From Marinitoga lauensis (GTDB taxonomy: Bacteria; Thermotogota; Thermotogae; Petrotogales; Petrotogaceae), in the NCBI RefSeq assembly GCF_004135675.1, contig NZ_QHLX01000003.1, positions 62,001 through 126,000 on the forward strand: a DNA stretch of 64,000 nt, read 5' to 3'. How positions within the stretch are numbered: the first letter of the stretch is position 1; every line of letters starts with the position of its first letter. The notes beneath the pieces were generated by a model. The model was not told where the DNA came from, searched no databases, and was given only the letters and a program-made list of their open reading frames with translations. Position numbers and translations under genes: made by a program. This document shows, piece after piece, positions 19,938-31,218 of this stretch.

Positions 19938-20734
19938 TTAATCCTATTATAGCAGCCATTCTTCCAGTATTTTTTTCTTTCCTGTATGAAAATAACAAAT
20001 CGGTATTTTTATAAGTGTCAATGTTTGAAATAAATATATTTTCTTCTTTTACTCCTGCTTTAATCAATGTATATTTAATTGTTTTCCATATATCAATTAA
20101 ATATTTTTCTTTATTTTTCCTTTTAATGATTTCATTAGAAAATTCAAATGTTTTTCATAAATATTTTTAACATCTTCTCGTACTTCAAAACTTTCTGGTC
20201 CAATTGAAGGTCCAGGGCTACCAGTATATTTTCGGATTTGATCCAAAAACCTCTTGCATTTTATTAACAGTTTTTTCGGATATTTTTTGATTGTTCCTTT
20301 CCACCCAGAATGAGATAGAGCTATAATATTATTTTTGGATCAAAAAAGTAAATAGGTGTACAGTCAGCATATAATGTGACCAGAAATATATTCTTCTTAT
20401 TTGTAATTAATCCATCTGCATTTTTTACTTTTCTGTCAAAAAGGAAATTATTCGATTTATAGGTTTCATCTATAATTAATATATTGTCTTCATGAACTTG
20501 ATCGGATAATACAAGGTTTTGAGGATTAATATTAAATACATTACATAGTTTTAAATAATTTTTATATATATCTTCTATAGGTGTTTCTGTATTAATGCCG
20601 AGATCCAGTGTTTTTCCGTTATATCCAGTTTTTCGTGTAGTAAATAAATGAAATAAATTTTTATACTTTTCAAATATGGGAAAGATAAAATAATAAATGT
20701 CTTCTTTTTTATTTAAGTATTGCATTTTCTTCAC
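19924..20734 (-). CDS. pgeF: Purine-nucleoside phosphorylase/laccase-fold protein (YfiH/PgeF), several frameshifts
   Basis: The N-terminal part reads LFHLFTTRKTGYNGKTLDLG, LSDQVHEDNILIID and LVTLYADCTPIYFFDP, carrying the family His and Cys zinc ligands. Further frames downstream give ALSHSGWKGT (third ligand), ALGPSIGPESFEV and a C-terminus with DLLFSYRKEKNTGRMAAIIG. At least four indels between about 20335 and 20140 break it. The family acts on adenosine/inosine and is linked to peptidoglycan-editing phenotypes in some bacteria. The start follows GAGGTG. Its 3' end overlaps the promoter of the MATE gene. Confidence 0.8.
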
Positions 20735-20855
20735 CTCTTTTTTATCACTTCCTTAATTATATCATTAAAAACAAAAAATTTTAGAATTGTTAATATTACT
20801 AACTATTTTTTGTAGTATAATATTGTTTGTATTACTAACAAAATGGAGTGATAAT

Positions 20856-22045
20856 ATGAGAAATTTGTTGTACTATACTTTTTTTAGTAGTATTGCACAA
20901 TCAATATACAGAATAGTTTTTAATCTCTTTTTAAGAGACATAGGTTTTAACAATACATTTATAAGTCATATTACTTCTCTGGAGATGATAGGTTCTGCAT
21001 TTTTGGGATTATTAATAGGAATAATGGGGATAAGTTTGGAAAGAAATTAATGTTAATAATTTCTTCGGTAATATTTGCAACAATTACCTTTTTAAGGATT
21101 TCATTTCCAACAGAGCAGATGTTGTTATATACAGCATTAATAAATGGTGGAGTATTAACTTCAAGAATGATTTTATTGAATTCATTAATTGTAGATATTA
21201 CAAATCATGAAAATAGAGGTAAGTATTTTGGATATAATTTTGGTTTGTTTATGGGAAGTGGTTTAATTGGTAATTTAATAGGCGGGACATTAGGAGATTT
21301 CCTTGGTTTTGGTACAGCCCTTTTAATAACAGGAATAACACATTTATTATCTAATACTTTTTTGTTTATAGTACATGAAGACAAAAAACATCATAGTGAA
21401 GTCTTATTAAAAGATATTTTTAACTTAAGAGATTTTAACAACTTGCAAACGCATATAATCAAAATTCATTTGATTAGAACATTTTTAATTGGTTTTGGTG
21501 CAGGGTTATTTGTGAATTTTGGAAATGTGATTTTTAAGGATTTATTTAATATGAAACCTACAATTATCGGTGTAGCTCTTGCATTCGCTCAGTTAGGAGC
21601 ATCACTGGGATCAATTTTTTCTTCAAAATTATCAAAAAAATTTGGAGCATATCAATTTACTTTTTTTATGAATATATTGGTTATACCTTTAATTATTTCT
21701 TTTTCTATAGTTAGAGATCCCTATATATTTACTTTATTATATGCTCTCAGATTTTCATTTATGAACATGACAAACCCCGTATCTACTACAATTATAATGA
21801 GTTATATACCACAAAATAAAATAACCACCATAAGCAGTTTTAGAAATTTTCTTAATTTCATTGCCAGATCGCTTGCTGCTTTAATGTTTGGATATATTAC
21901 ATCATTATCAAATGGGTATTCATATTTGTTTTTAATCAGTGCAATTTTTTATTTTATTTCATTATTACTTTTAAAGGTGTTGTTTAAACCTATTTTGAAT
22001 GATGAAATATTTATAAAATTATACAAAAAAACTACTAATGATTAA
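20856..22045 (+). CDS. MFS transporter, frameshifted
   Basis: About 395 residues and 12 predicted helices. The start is ATG 20856 with GGAGTG upstream. An earlier ATG at 20787 has no ribosome site and would precede the TATAAT at 20816-20821. One G is missing at about 21027 (ATGGGG); restoring it gives the MFS loop signature GIMGDKFGKK between helices 2 and 3. The second half is a normal six-helix repeat (IGVALAFAQLGASLGSIFSSKLSKKFG). The substrate is unknown. It converges with the HD-GYP gene and overlaps it by 11 bases. Confidence 0.82.
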
Positions 22046-23393
22046 AATCTTCATTTTTCAATATATCTATAAATACAGAAACAATCTTTCCGTCAAATTG
22101 TTTCATTGACATCTTTTTTAATTCAAAAATAGCGTCCTCTCTGGTTAAAGGATGTTTATATGGTCTTTTGCTAATCATTGCGTCATAACTATCAACAATA
22201 GCTAATATTCTTGATTCTAAAGGTATATCCTCTCCTGAAAGTCCATCGGGATAGCCATTTCCATCATATCTCTCATGATGATGGCGAATAATTTTAGAAA
22301 TCTCTTCCATGCCATCAACTTCTTTTAATAATTCTTCACCTTTTACAGGGTGAAGTTTGATTTTTTCGTATTCTTCTGGAGTTAATTTCCCCGTTTTATT
22401 TAATATTGATTGTGGAACAAATATTTTTCCAATATCATGAAGAACCCCAGCCCAGTATATCTGCTCTATTTTTTGTTTATCAAAATTCATTTTTTCTGCA
22501 ATTAATGAAGCCCAGGTTGCCACTCTTTCAGAATGACCTCGTGTATAATTATCATAGTATTCTAAAGCTTTTACCAGAGTTAAGGCAATATCTTTATGGA
22601 ATTTCCCTTCTTGTTTTATAAATTTTAACATTTTTAAAAAACCAGCGAAGGTTTTTCCAAAATAGTCCATTATTTGTGTATGATAATCTTCAAATCTGTT
22701 CACATGATCGCTATTTAAAATATCCAGAGTTATGATTCCAAAAGATTCATCATTAAATGTTATTGGGGTTATAAGAGTTTCTTTCAAATCTCCTCCAAGT
22801 ATTTCAAATTCTTTGAATTTCTCAGGAGACATCTTTATTTCATTAATTTTATGAATGTTTTTTATTATTTCTGCTTTTTCAGGAATAATTAAATCATTTC
22901 TTTGAAGTTTTAATTCATTAATTTTTTCATAATTATAACCTTTTGCAAAAACCATTTTTGCATTATTTTTTTCGTCAAACAAATAAATAGAACCATTTTC
23001 GGCAGGTTCTATTATTTCTAATGCCAATTCCAGAACTTTCTTTTCGAAATCTTTTTCCATTAACTTTGGTGCAGCAAAAAAAGAAGATAATTCTAAAGTT
23101 TTTAAAATTGAAGAATTTAATTTCTCTATTTGTTTGTAGGATGATTCAAGTTCTTTATTGGTTTCCTTGAGTTCTGTATTAAGATGCTTTAATTCTTTTT
23201 CTTTTTCGAAATATCTTTTTTTTAAAGTTTTTCTATCTATTATAAGGGTAAGAAGTATTGAAATAAAAGTAAAAAGAACTAAAACAACAAACATAGTAGC
23301 ACTATTGATACCTGTGCTATTATTATTTTTAACATCACCATATGTTATTATGACTAATAAAATTGTTATGACTAATAGTATAACTCTTTTCAT
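22035..23393 (-). CDS. Membrane GAF / HD-GYP domain protein
   Basis: 452 residues: two N-terminal membrane helices (about 4-20 and 34-52), a coiled coil (55-95), a GAF-like sensory domain (about 105-265, NGSIYLFDEKN then GIITLDILNS) and an HD-GYP domain (about 270-445). Catalytic motifs are complete: HSERVATWA, VLHDIGK, LHPVKGEELL, HHHERYDGNGYPDG. Cyclic-di-GMP hydrolysis is likely. The gene is intact and lies 40 bases downstream of a small exported-peptide gene, probably in the same transcript. Confidence 0.9.
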   Translation of the reverse strand: MKRVILLVITILLVIITYGDVKNNNSTGINSATMFVVLVLFTFISILLTLIIDRKTLKKRYFEKEKELKHLNTELKETNKELESSYKQIEKLNSSILKTLELSSFFAAPKLMEKDFEKKVLELALEIIEPAENGSIYLFDEKNNAKMVFAKGYNYEKINELKLQRNDLIIPEKAEIIKNIHKINEIKMSPEKFKEFEILGGDLKETLITPITFNDESFGIITLDILNSDHVNRFEDYHTQIMDYFGKTFAGFLKMLKFIKQEGKFHKDIALTLVKALEYYDNYTRGHSERVATWASLIAEKMNFDKQKIEQIYWAGVLHDIGKIFVPQSILNKTGKLTPEEYEKIKLHPVKGEELLKEVDGMEEISKIIRHHHERYDGNGYPDGLSGEDIPLESRILAIVDSYDAMISKRPYKHPLTREDAIFELKKMSMKQFDGKIVSVFIDILKNEDFNH

Positions 23394-23433
23394 TGATTCA
23401 CCAGCCTTTATAAAAAAAGGGGAATGACTTCCC

Positions 23434-23592
23434 TTATTGATTTATATCATAAGCGTTTAATGTAAATACAACAGCATTTTGAGTTATTTCGGTTGAATCC
23501 GAATAAACATCTGGATCACCAAAAGTGACTGATGAAAATAATATTATAAATAAGAAGGTTAAAATAACAATCGTTTTCGCAATTTTTTTCAT
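23434..23592 (-). CDS. Small exported peptide, 52 residues
   Basis: The start (ATG 23592) follows AAAGGAGCG; a longer in-frame start at 23619 lacks a ribosome site. The N-terminus KKIAKTIVILTFLFIILFSSVTFG is a signal peptide with a likely cleavage after FG, leaving a 27-residue acidic/polar tail (DPDVYSDSTEIT, then NAYDINQ). No family is recognised. It is the first gene of the HD-GYP transcript and is divergent from a TPR/HTH regulator. A signalling or surface role is possible but unsupported beyond position. Confidence 0.6.
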   Translation of the reverse strand: MKKIAKTIVILTFLFIILFSSVTFGDPDVYSDSTEITQNAVVFTLNAYDINQ

Positions 23593-23623
23593 ATTTTCAC
23601 GCTCCTTTCGTATTTTCAATTAT

Positions 23624-23651
23624 ATTATACACGATTCCATATGACTTTCAA
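23624..23651 (-). promoter_or_regulatory. Promoter of the peptide/HD-GYP transcript
   Basis: On the minus strand TTGAAA (23646-23651) and TATAAT (23624-23629) are separated by 16 bases, about 30 bases upstream of the peptide start. Confidence 0.65.
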
Positions 23652-23793
23652 GTTTAGCGGTATATAAAGCGCGTATTATAACCAACTTCTAATAGTACTC
23701 AAATATGCTATTTAGTAACATTATAAAAATATATATTATAACTTCTCATTAAATAAAAATATAGTATAATAAAGAAAAAAGAGGTGTTGAAAT

Positions 23794-25351
23794 ATGAAAA
23801 ATAAAAATCAAACAATTTTTGAAATTTTATCAACATATGGATCTTTTTCAAAACCATTTTTAAATCTAATGGTATTAAAAGCAAAACACGATGGTTGGAA
23901 ACATCTGTTTAAAAGTCTGGAATATAGCTGGAAAAATGAAAGAGAAAAGGCATTAGAGGAAGTGGGAAAAGGTTTAAAACATGATAATTCAAAGACATTG
24001 TATTTTTTGTTATTAGCAAAAAATTATATTATTTATACTATTTAAAGAGAAATAATGAATCAATAAATATTTATATTTATCTAAAAGAAAATTTTTCAAG
24101 TATTCCCAAAAAGCAAGAAAAATAGTATCTTCAGTGCTTGTAAATGCGGAAATATTATGGGTTGGAATAAAAATACGAGAATATGGAGTAAAACATATGA
24201 AACAGATCCATCAACAGAAGTTTTTATAACTATAGGTAAGGCTAGAAAAGCAATAAAAGAAAAAGATTATGAAAAAGCATGGAGATATTTTGAAAAATCA
24301 TATGAATTATCAAAAAAAATACCTCATAGGGTTGGAATCACAAGTTCATTAAATAATTGGTCATGGTATTTGAAGGAATTTAATTTAAAAAAATCCATTA
24401 AATTATCAAATGAATTAATGTATTATTCAGGGTATTATTTTGAAGATAATGAAAAACGTTTTGGATATTTGATACATTTTTTGAGGTTAATAAGGGAAGT
24501 ATAGAAAGTTTATATTCATATTCACCAATTATTTATTATTACTGGAAAAAATTGCCAGATAAAGGAAAAAGAAATTCTAAGGAAAGTTATGAATCGATGT
24601 TTAGTTTTTTAAGAAAGTTTATTGTTACTGAAAAATCCACTTATGACAATACAGAGGAATTAAGAAATTATTTAAAAAACTATATTACCAATTTATCTAC
24701 AACATCTAAAAAAATAAATGTTTCACGAAAAAGCTTATCTGCAATTTTAAACGGAAAAGTAAAGGAAGTTAAAGGAGATACAATTAGAAAAATTATTAAA
24801 GGTTTAAATATAATACCAGATATTTATTCGCCAATATCAATAGTAAATGAATATGGAAAATTATATATTAATAATATGTTTGATGAAACCTTAAAAATCT
24901 TGGAAAAAATGAAATATGAGGAAAGAGAAAAACTCTTTATAAGTGCATATTTAAGTTGTTTGGATAAACCTGATGTAAATTTTAATAATTTGAAAATTTT
25001 AAAATTTAGTGATGATTTTTACGTAAAATGGTTTATAATAGAAATGATTAAGGGAATGAATTTTTAGATGCAAGAAAAATTCTGGTGAATCATTTTTTTG
25101 AAAAAATGAAAAAATCAAAATATGAGAATTTTATAACTAAATATTTTGAATTAAATAAAAGACAGAAACAAATGATAGATGAGTTTATCAGAAATTATTC
25201 GAGATATGATATAAAATGGAATGTCAGAATAGAATTGCCTGAATTTTTAAAGGATTTTACAGAAAAATATTCTTTAAAAAAAATGCCAGTTTCTCTGGCA
25301 TATTGGTATTATGAAAAGGGTCAGATAGAAGAAAATTGCTCAGTATATTAA
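23794..25351 (+). CDS. TPR-like protein with internal HTH, several frameshifts
   Basis: Four consecutive plus-strand frames form one protein of about 515 residues. The first part has TPR-like helices (SLEYSWKNEREKALEEVGKG, then KARKAIKEKDYEKAWRYFEK). The middle contains an XRE-like helix-turn-helix (TTSKKINVSRKSLSAILNGK, then GDTIRKIIKGLNI). Further helical repeats follow. Breaks are near 24040-24130, 24500 and 25065. The start follows GAGGTG. It ends 23 bases before the GH4 gene, so it may regulate the glycosidase/manA genes. The domain order TPR-HTH-TPR is unlike the usual N-terminal HTH of peptide-responsive regulators. No named family is recognised. Confidence 0.6.
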
Positions 25352-25362
25352 ATAAATTTTAA

Positions 25363-26804
<1,442 letters not shown>

Positions 26805-26814
26805 GGTGAAAAAG

Positions 26815-27617
26815 GTGATTGATGAAGTATTAAAAACATCTCCTATTTTTGTTGAAAAAGTCTGGGGTGATGAAAAATTAAATAAATTATTCAAAAAAGA
26901 AAATATGAACAAAATAGGGGAAGTATGGTTGTTTTCTGGTATTAAAAATTATGAAACAAGACTTAGAGGGATAAATAGTGGAAAGAATTATGGGAATCCT
27001 TCAGATATGATTGAAGAATTAATTGGGGGAAATTTTCCCAAAATACCATTATTACTAAAATTAATTTCAACAACTCAATGGCTTTCTATTCAGGTGCATC
27101 CTGATGATAAGTTTGCCAGAGAAATGGAGAAAGAACCCTGGGGTAAAACAGAGGCATGGTATTTTTTAAACAAAAAGAATGAAATATTTATTTCTAATAA
27201 TGTTAAAGAAAATATTAAAGCGATTGAGGAGCAAAATTGGGATAAAATATTTAAACCAATAAATTTAAAAAAAGATGATTTATTATTTATACCCGCAGGA
27301 GTTGTACACACATTGGGGCCTAATTCGATGCTGTTAGAAATACAACAAACATCGGATTTGACATATAGGTTATATGATTGGGGAGACCAAGAGAAATTCA
27401 TATAGAAAAAGGTAAAAAGGTTTTAAAAGACAGTCCTTTTGTCATTGCGAATGCGCCAATGGAATTCAAGACACAATATTTTAATATAAAAAGAGTTTTC
27501 AATGAAAAAATAAAAGGTTTTGGTATATATGTAGCGTTAAAAGACTTTAAAACATGCATTATTCCAGCAGGTTTAGAATTTGAAGTGAAAGAAGATGGTT
27601 TGTTATTTTTTCTTTAA
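26815..27617 (+). CDS. manA: Mannose-6-phosphate isomerase (class I, short form), frameshifted
   Basis: It contains the type I PMI zinc-site motif (WLSIQVHPDDKFAREME), the region KTEAWYFL, and the metal/active-site segment IPAGVVHTLGPNSMLLEIQQ with SDLTYRLYDW. One base is missing in the G-run at about 27380, after which the frame continues RPREIHIEKGKK to the stop. It interconverts mannose-6-P and fructose-6-P, feeding the GDP-mannose route through manC at 13490. The preferred start is GTG 26815, six bases after GAGGTG. It directly follows GH4 and ends in a terminator. Confidence 0.87.
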
Positions 27618-27654
27618 ATTTAAAAATTATCGACTAAGAGCGATTAGATATAAA

Positions 27655-27681
27655 GTAAGGCATTAAGGCCTTGCTTTTTTT
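27655..27681 (+). terminator. Terminator after manA
   Basis: Stem GTAAGGC / GCCTTGC (one G-U pair), six-base loop, followed by TTTTTTT. Confidence 0.75.
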
Positions 27682-27714
27682 ACTTTACTTTAATATAATT
27701 ATCCAATATGTTGC

Positions 27715-27743
27715 TTGAATTATTTTCAATAAAGTTTTATAAT
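27715..27743 (+). promoter_or_regulatory. Promoter of the oadB-kor operon
   Basis: TTGAAT (27715-27720) and TATAAT (27738-27743) with a 17-base spacer, about 32 bases before the ATG, which has an AAGGAGG site. Confidence 0.8.
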
Positions 27744-27775
27744 TACTTTGAGAAAACATGCAAGGAGGATAAAAA

Positions 27776-28913
27776 ATGGATTTTTCAAACTTTTTAGCTT
27801 TTTTCGCTAATAGCGGTTTCGCATATTTTACATGGCAAAATCTTCTTATGATGGTTATAGGTTCGCTTTTAATCTATATAGCAATAGTTAAACATGCTGA
27901 ACCTTTACTTTTAATTCCTATTGGATTCGGAATTATTTTGGCTAATATTCCTCCAGAAGTGACAGGTTTGTTAAATCCGCCAACGGCAAATCAAGTAGGT
28001 GGATTATTATGGTATATTCAAAGAGGAATGTTTTTAGGTATTTATCCGCCATTGATTTTTTTAGGTATTGGAGCAATAACTGATTTTTCGTATTTGATTG
28101 CTGATCCAAGATTAATTTTTTTAGGTGCAGCTGCACAGGTTGGAATTTTTGGAACATTTATTGTGGCAAATTTAATGGGATTTGATATACATAGCGCAGC
28201 TTCAATTGCAATTATTGGAGGAGCAGATGGTCCAACATCTATTTATTTAGCTTCTAAATTTTCTCCAGAATTATTAGCTGTTATTGCAATAGCGGCATAC
28301 TCGTATATTGCTTTGATTCCGATATTGCAACCACCGGTTTCAAAAATATTAACAACAAAAGATGAAAGAAAAATAAGAATGAGAAAAATGAGACATGTAA
28401 GTAAGAAAGAAAAAATAATATTCCCTATTGCTACAACAATTGTAGTAGCTCTTTTGGTGCCTAAAGCTGTATCATTAGTTGGATTGTTAATGCTTGGAAA
28501 TTTATTAAAAGAATCTGGAGTTACTAAAAGATTGGCAGAAGCAGCTTCAAGGTTTATCTTAGATTCAGTAACAATATTATTGATGCTTTCTGTTGGTAGT
28601 ACTGCAAGAGCAGATATATTTTTGAAACCACAAAGTTTGAAGATATTTGCTCTGGGTGCTGTAGCATTTATTATTGCTATGACTTCTGGTATATTATTTG
28701 CTAAATTAATGAATGTATTTTCTAAAGATAAAATAAATCCATTAATAGGTGCAGCAGGTGTATCAGCTGTTCCTGATTCTGCAAGGGTTGCTCAAACAGT
28801 AGCTCAATCAGAAGATCCAAGTAATTTTATTTTAATGCATGCTATGGGCCAAATGTTGCAGGGTTATAGGTTCTGCAGTAGCAGCAGGTGTGTTTCTATC
28901 AATACTTTCATAA
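27776..28913 (+). CDS. oadB: Na+-pumping decarboxylase beta subunit (OadB/GcdB/MmdB family)
   Basis: A polytopic membrane protein with the hallmark GGADGPTSIYLASKFSPEL and, near the C-terminus, the GAAGVSAVPDSARVAQ region, both of which line the Na+ path. Two missing bases near 28853 and 28862 scramble the last ~15 residues; corrected, it ends HAMGPNVAGVIGSAVAAGVF and stops at 28913. In known complexes it couples decarboxylation of a biotin-bound carboxyl group to Na+ export. The alpha, gamma and biotin carrier subunits are not here; instead kor genes follow after 15 bases, suggesting a shared transcript. Confidence 0.88.
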
Positions 28914-28928
28914 CGAGGTGGAAGATAT

Positions 28929-29152
28929 ATGGCTAAAAAAAGTTACAGGATAGAAATTAATTATTCTTTTGTAAGAATTGCGGTATATGTTACAACGTTT
29001 GTCCTACAAAAGCATTAGGTGAAGCTGAATTAGGGAAACCAATTGTTGCAGATTCTTCTAAATGTATTGGCTGTTTGATGTGTGAAAGATTGTGTCCGGA
29101 TATTGCAATAAATGTTGAAGAGTTAGAAAAGGTGGTTGAAAATAATGGGTAG
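28929..29152 (+). CDS. korD: 4Fe-4S ferredoxin-like subunit of 2-oxoacid:ferredoxin oxidoreductase, frameshifted
   Basis: ATG 28929 follows CGAGGTGG. After frame disruption in the first 15 codons, the frame reads CKNCGICYNVCPTKAL and CIGCLMCERLCPDIAI, two CxxCxxCxxxCP clusters of a 2[4Fe-4S] ferredoxin. The length (about 73 residues) fits the delta subunit KorD. It overlaps the start of korA by eight bases. In the complex it passes electrons from the thiamine-diphosphate subunit to free ferredoxin. Confidence 0.82.
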
Positions 29153-30303
29153 AATAGTATTTATGCAGGGAAATGAAGCAGTTGCTTTAGCAGCAATAAA
29201 AGCAGGATGTAGATTTTTCGCAGGATATCCAATTACACCTTCAACAGAAGTTGCTGAGGTTATGGCAAGAGAATTACCAAAGGTTGGTGGAAAATTTATA
29301 CAGATGGAAGATGAAATTGCAAGTGCAGCTGCTATAATTGGGGCTTCATTGGCTGGAGTAAAATCTATGACAGCAACAAGTGGTCCGGGTTTTAGTTTGA
29401 TGCAGGAAGCTCTGGATATGCTACTATGACTGAAACACCATGTGTTTTTGTCGATGTAATGAGAGGAGGACCAAGTACAGGATTGCCAACCAAACCTTCT
29501 CAAGGTGATTTAATGCAAATAAGATGGGAAGACATGGTGATCAACAGATTATAGCATTATACCCTTCTACAGTTGAAGAAGCTTATAAATATACAATAAA
29601 GGCATTTAATTATGCCGAAACATATAGAACACCTGTGGTTTTAGTTATGGATGAAACATTAGGTCATATGAGAGAAAGCTTTTATTTAAGTGATGAAGAT
29701 GAAAATCCAGAAATAATAGAAAGGTTGACAGAAGCAGCTATTGAAGAGGAAGATTTATTTCACCCATTTGGTTTTCAGGATGAGAATTATCCAGTTAATC
29801 CATTAATTGAAATGGGTAAAGCAAGATTTCATGTTTCAGGGTTGGTTCATGATGAAACAGGATTCCCTGTAGGATCAACCAAGGTTGCGGATAAAGTTAT
29901 AAAGCATCTTGATTCTAAAATTAGATTGTATGCTGAGGAAATTGCAATATATGATGAATATATGACAGATGATGCTGAAATAATAGTTGTCGCATATGGC
30001 ACTGTTGCAAGAAGTGCAATGAAAGCAGTAAAAATGGCAAGAGAAGATAGAATTCCAGTTGGATTATTTAAACCAATTTCGATATGGCCATTCCCAGTTT
30101 CTAAAATGAAAAATATTTTAAAGAAGTCTCAAGCAGTAATAATAGCGGAAATGAATTTAGGGCAAATGGCATTAGAAATTTCAAGAATTAATAAATTTGG
30201 GAAACATCTTGAATTAGTAAATAAAGTTGATGGAGATTTAATAAGTCCAAGAGAAATTTTGAATTCAATAACAGCTGTTTGGAGAAGAATAATAGAATTT
30301 TAA
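29145..30303 (+). CDS. korA: 2-oxoacid:ferredoxin oxidoreductase alpha subunit, frameshifted
   Basis: The start is ATG 29145 ([18 protein letters not shown]); the frame can be extended to a TTG at 29136 but that lies in korD coding sequence. Typical motifs are [37 protein letters not shown] and [12 protein letters not shown] base is missing near 29418, after which [20 protein letters not shown] follows. A further indel near 29522 precedes [15 protein letters not shown]. The C-terminal domain ends near [11 protein letters not shown]. The family oxidises 2-oxoglutarate or related acids with CoA and ferredoxin. The thiamine-binding beta subunit and gamma subunit do not follow; a terminator and repeat element D come next. 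Confidence 0.88.
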
Positions 30304-30307
30304 TCAA

Positions 30308-30325
30308 AGGCCGCTTATGCGGCTT
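30308..30325 (+). terminator. Terminator after korA, copy 1 of an 18-bp direct repeat
   Basis: AGGCCGC-TTAT-GCGGCTT; core stem GCCGC / GCGGC. The 18 bases are repeated exactly at 30557-30574 beyond element D. This copy has a poor U-tract (TTCAG). Confidence 0.75.
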
Positions 30326-30556
30326 CAGTTTGTAGACAAGTACAAAATAAAATAATCAAAATAATGTTTGCTCATCTGGTGAAAATTCTTAATCCTCAAA
30401 AATGTTCATTCCCGCCAGTCGCGCAAACTCACATCCTTACTCGGTTTCGCTCAATTTTGTATCCATGCAAAATTGACCGGCTTCATTCACATTTTTTCAG
30501 GAATTTTCAATGATTTGCTCATATTATTTTTTCTATTTTATTTTGTCGACAATTTG
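30326..30556. repeat. Inverted-repeat element D, flanked by duplicated terminators
   Basis: The left end (TTTGTAGACAAGTACAAAAT, AAAATAATGTTTGCTCATC) and right end (GATTTGCTCATATTATTT, TATTTTATTTTGTCGACAA) are imperfect inverted repeats over about 50 bases. The interior matches element C, including CAATTTTG and CAAAATTG arms around a short tip. It has no ORF and fills the gap between korA and spoVS together with its two terminators. Confidence 0.75.
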
Positions 30557-30577
30557 AGGCCGCTTATGCGGCTTTTT
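30557..30577 (+). terminator. Copy 2 of the korA-type terminator
   Basis: Same 18 bases as 30308-30325, here followed by TTTTTATT, a better U-tract. Confidence 0.8.
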
Positions 30578-30595
30578 ATTAAAAAAATGAAATAT

Positions 30596-30624
30596 TTGAA
30601 AAAATGAAATATTTATGGTAAAAT
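30596..30624 (+). promoter_or_regulatory. Promoter of the spoVS operon
   Basis: TTGAAA (30596-30601) and TAAAAT (30619-30624), 17-base spacer, 37 bases before the ATG. Confidence 0.7.
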
Positions 30625-30661
30625 TAAAATTAGAAAACGATATAAAGGGGCTGAACTATCC

Positions 30662-30945
30662 ATGGAAGTTTTGAAAGTTGGACATTCTTCATCACCAAAT
30701 AAAGTAGCTGGAGCTATAGCAGGTGTTTTAAGCAAGACAGATGAAGTAGAAATTCAAGCAATAGGGCGGGGGCAGTTAACCAAGCAGTAAAAGCTATTGC
30801 TATTGCCAGAAGATTCGTTGAAACTCGTGGTAAAAAGCTTTTTGTGGTTCCTGGGTTTGTTGAAGTAACGGTAGGAGAAGAAAAGAGAACAGGAATTAAA
30901 TTTAGGGTATTTGCTGAAATAACTGAAGAAGAAACAGAAGCCTAA
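30662..30945 (+). CDS. spoVS: SpoVS-family protein, frameshifted
   Basis: A 94-residue protein reading MEVLKVGHSSSPNKVAGAIA, then AVNQAVKAIAIARRFVETRG and FVEVTVGEEKRTGIKF, the SpoVS (stage V sporulation protein S) family. One G is missing at about 30767-30770 (GGGCGGGGG should read GGGGCGGGGG), which makes a premature stop. SpoVS folds as an Alba-like nucleic-acid-binding dimer and is found in non-sporulating Thermotogota too, so sporulation is not implied. It starts a transcript with the next two genes. Confidence 0.9.
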
Positions 30946-30963
30946 GCAAGGAGAATTTTCTAA

Positions 30964-31218
30964 GTGATAGATGATAAAATCATCAATGAAATAGTTACCG
31001 CGTGTACAAAAGACGCGCGGCTTTTTTCTATAGTTGAAGAAATATCTAAATTAAATAAAGAAAATAGACTAAAAATAAGAAGAAAAGCTTCAATGGTTTT
31101 AAAAAAAGAAAAAACCGTTGATAAAGAAGCTTTAACTTTTTATTTTGTTATAACAGAAGGTAATGTTGCAGAAGAGATTTTGAGGAGGATAAATAATGAA
31201 AAAGCGAGAGATGCCTAA
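30964..31218 (+). CDS. Small conserved-looking cytosolic protein, unknown function
   Basis: 84 residues with a GTG start after AAGGAG. It is mostly helical and highly charged (VEEISKLNKENRLKIRRKAS, VLKKEKTVDKEA), with a C-terminal amphipathic segment. It lacks a signal or membrane segment. It lies 18 bases after spoVS and overlaps the start of the DUF1385 gene by 23 bases, so its translation is likely coupled with that gene. I do not recognise the family. Confidence 0.6.
   Translation: MIDDKIINEIVTACTKDARLFSIVEEISKLNKENRLKIRRKASMVLKKEKTVDKEALTFYFVITEGNVAEEILRRINNEKARDA

Noticed and set aside
20787-20855. Longer MFS start at 20787
   Set aside because: It lacks a ribosome site and would place a TATAAT box inside the coding region.
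30326-30556. Group II intron remnant downstream of a terminator
   Set aside because: Bacterial class C introns insert after terminators, but the element lacks domain V-like sequence and has terminal inverted repeats instead.
30304-30661. Hidden korB/korC broken by frameshifts
   Set aside because: The gap is only about 350 bases and is fully accounted for by two terminators and element D.
30662-30945. SpoVS as evidence of sporulation
   Set aside because: The family is present in non-sporulating thermophiles, and no other sporulation gene is seen.
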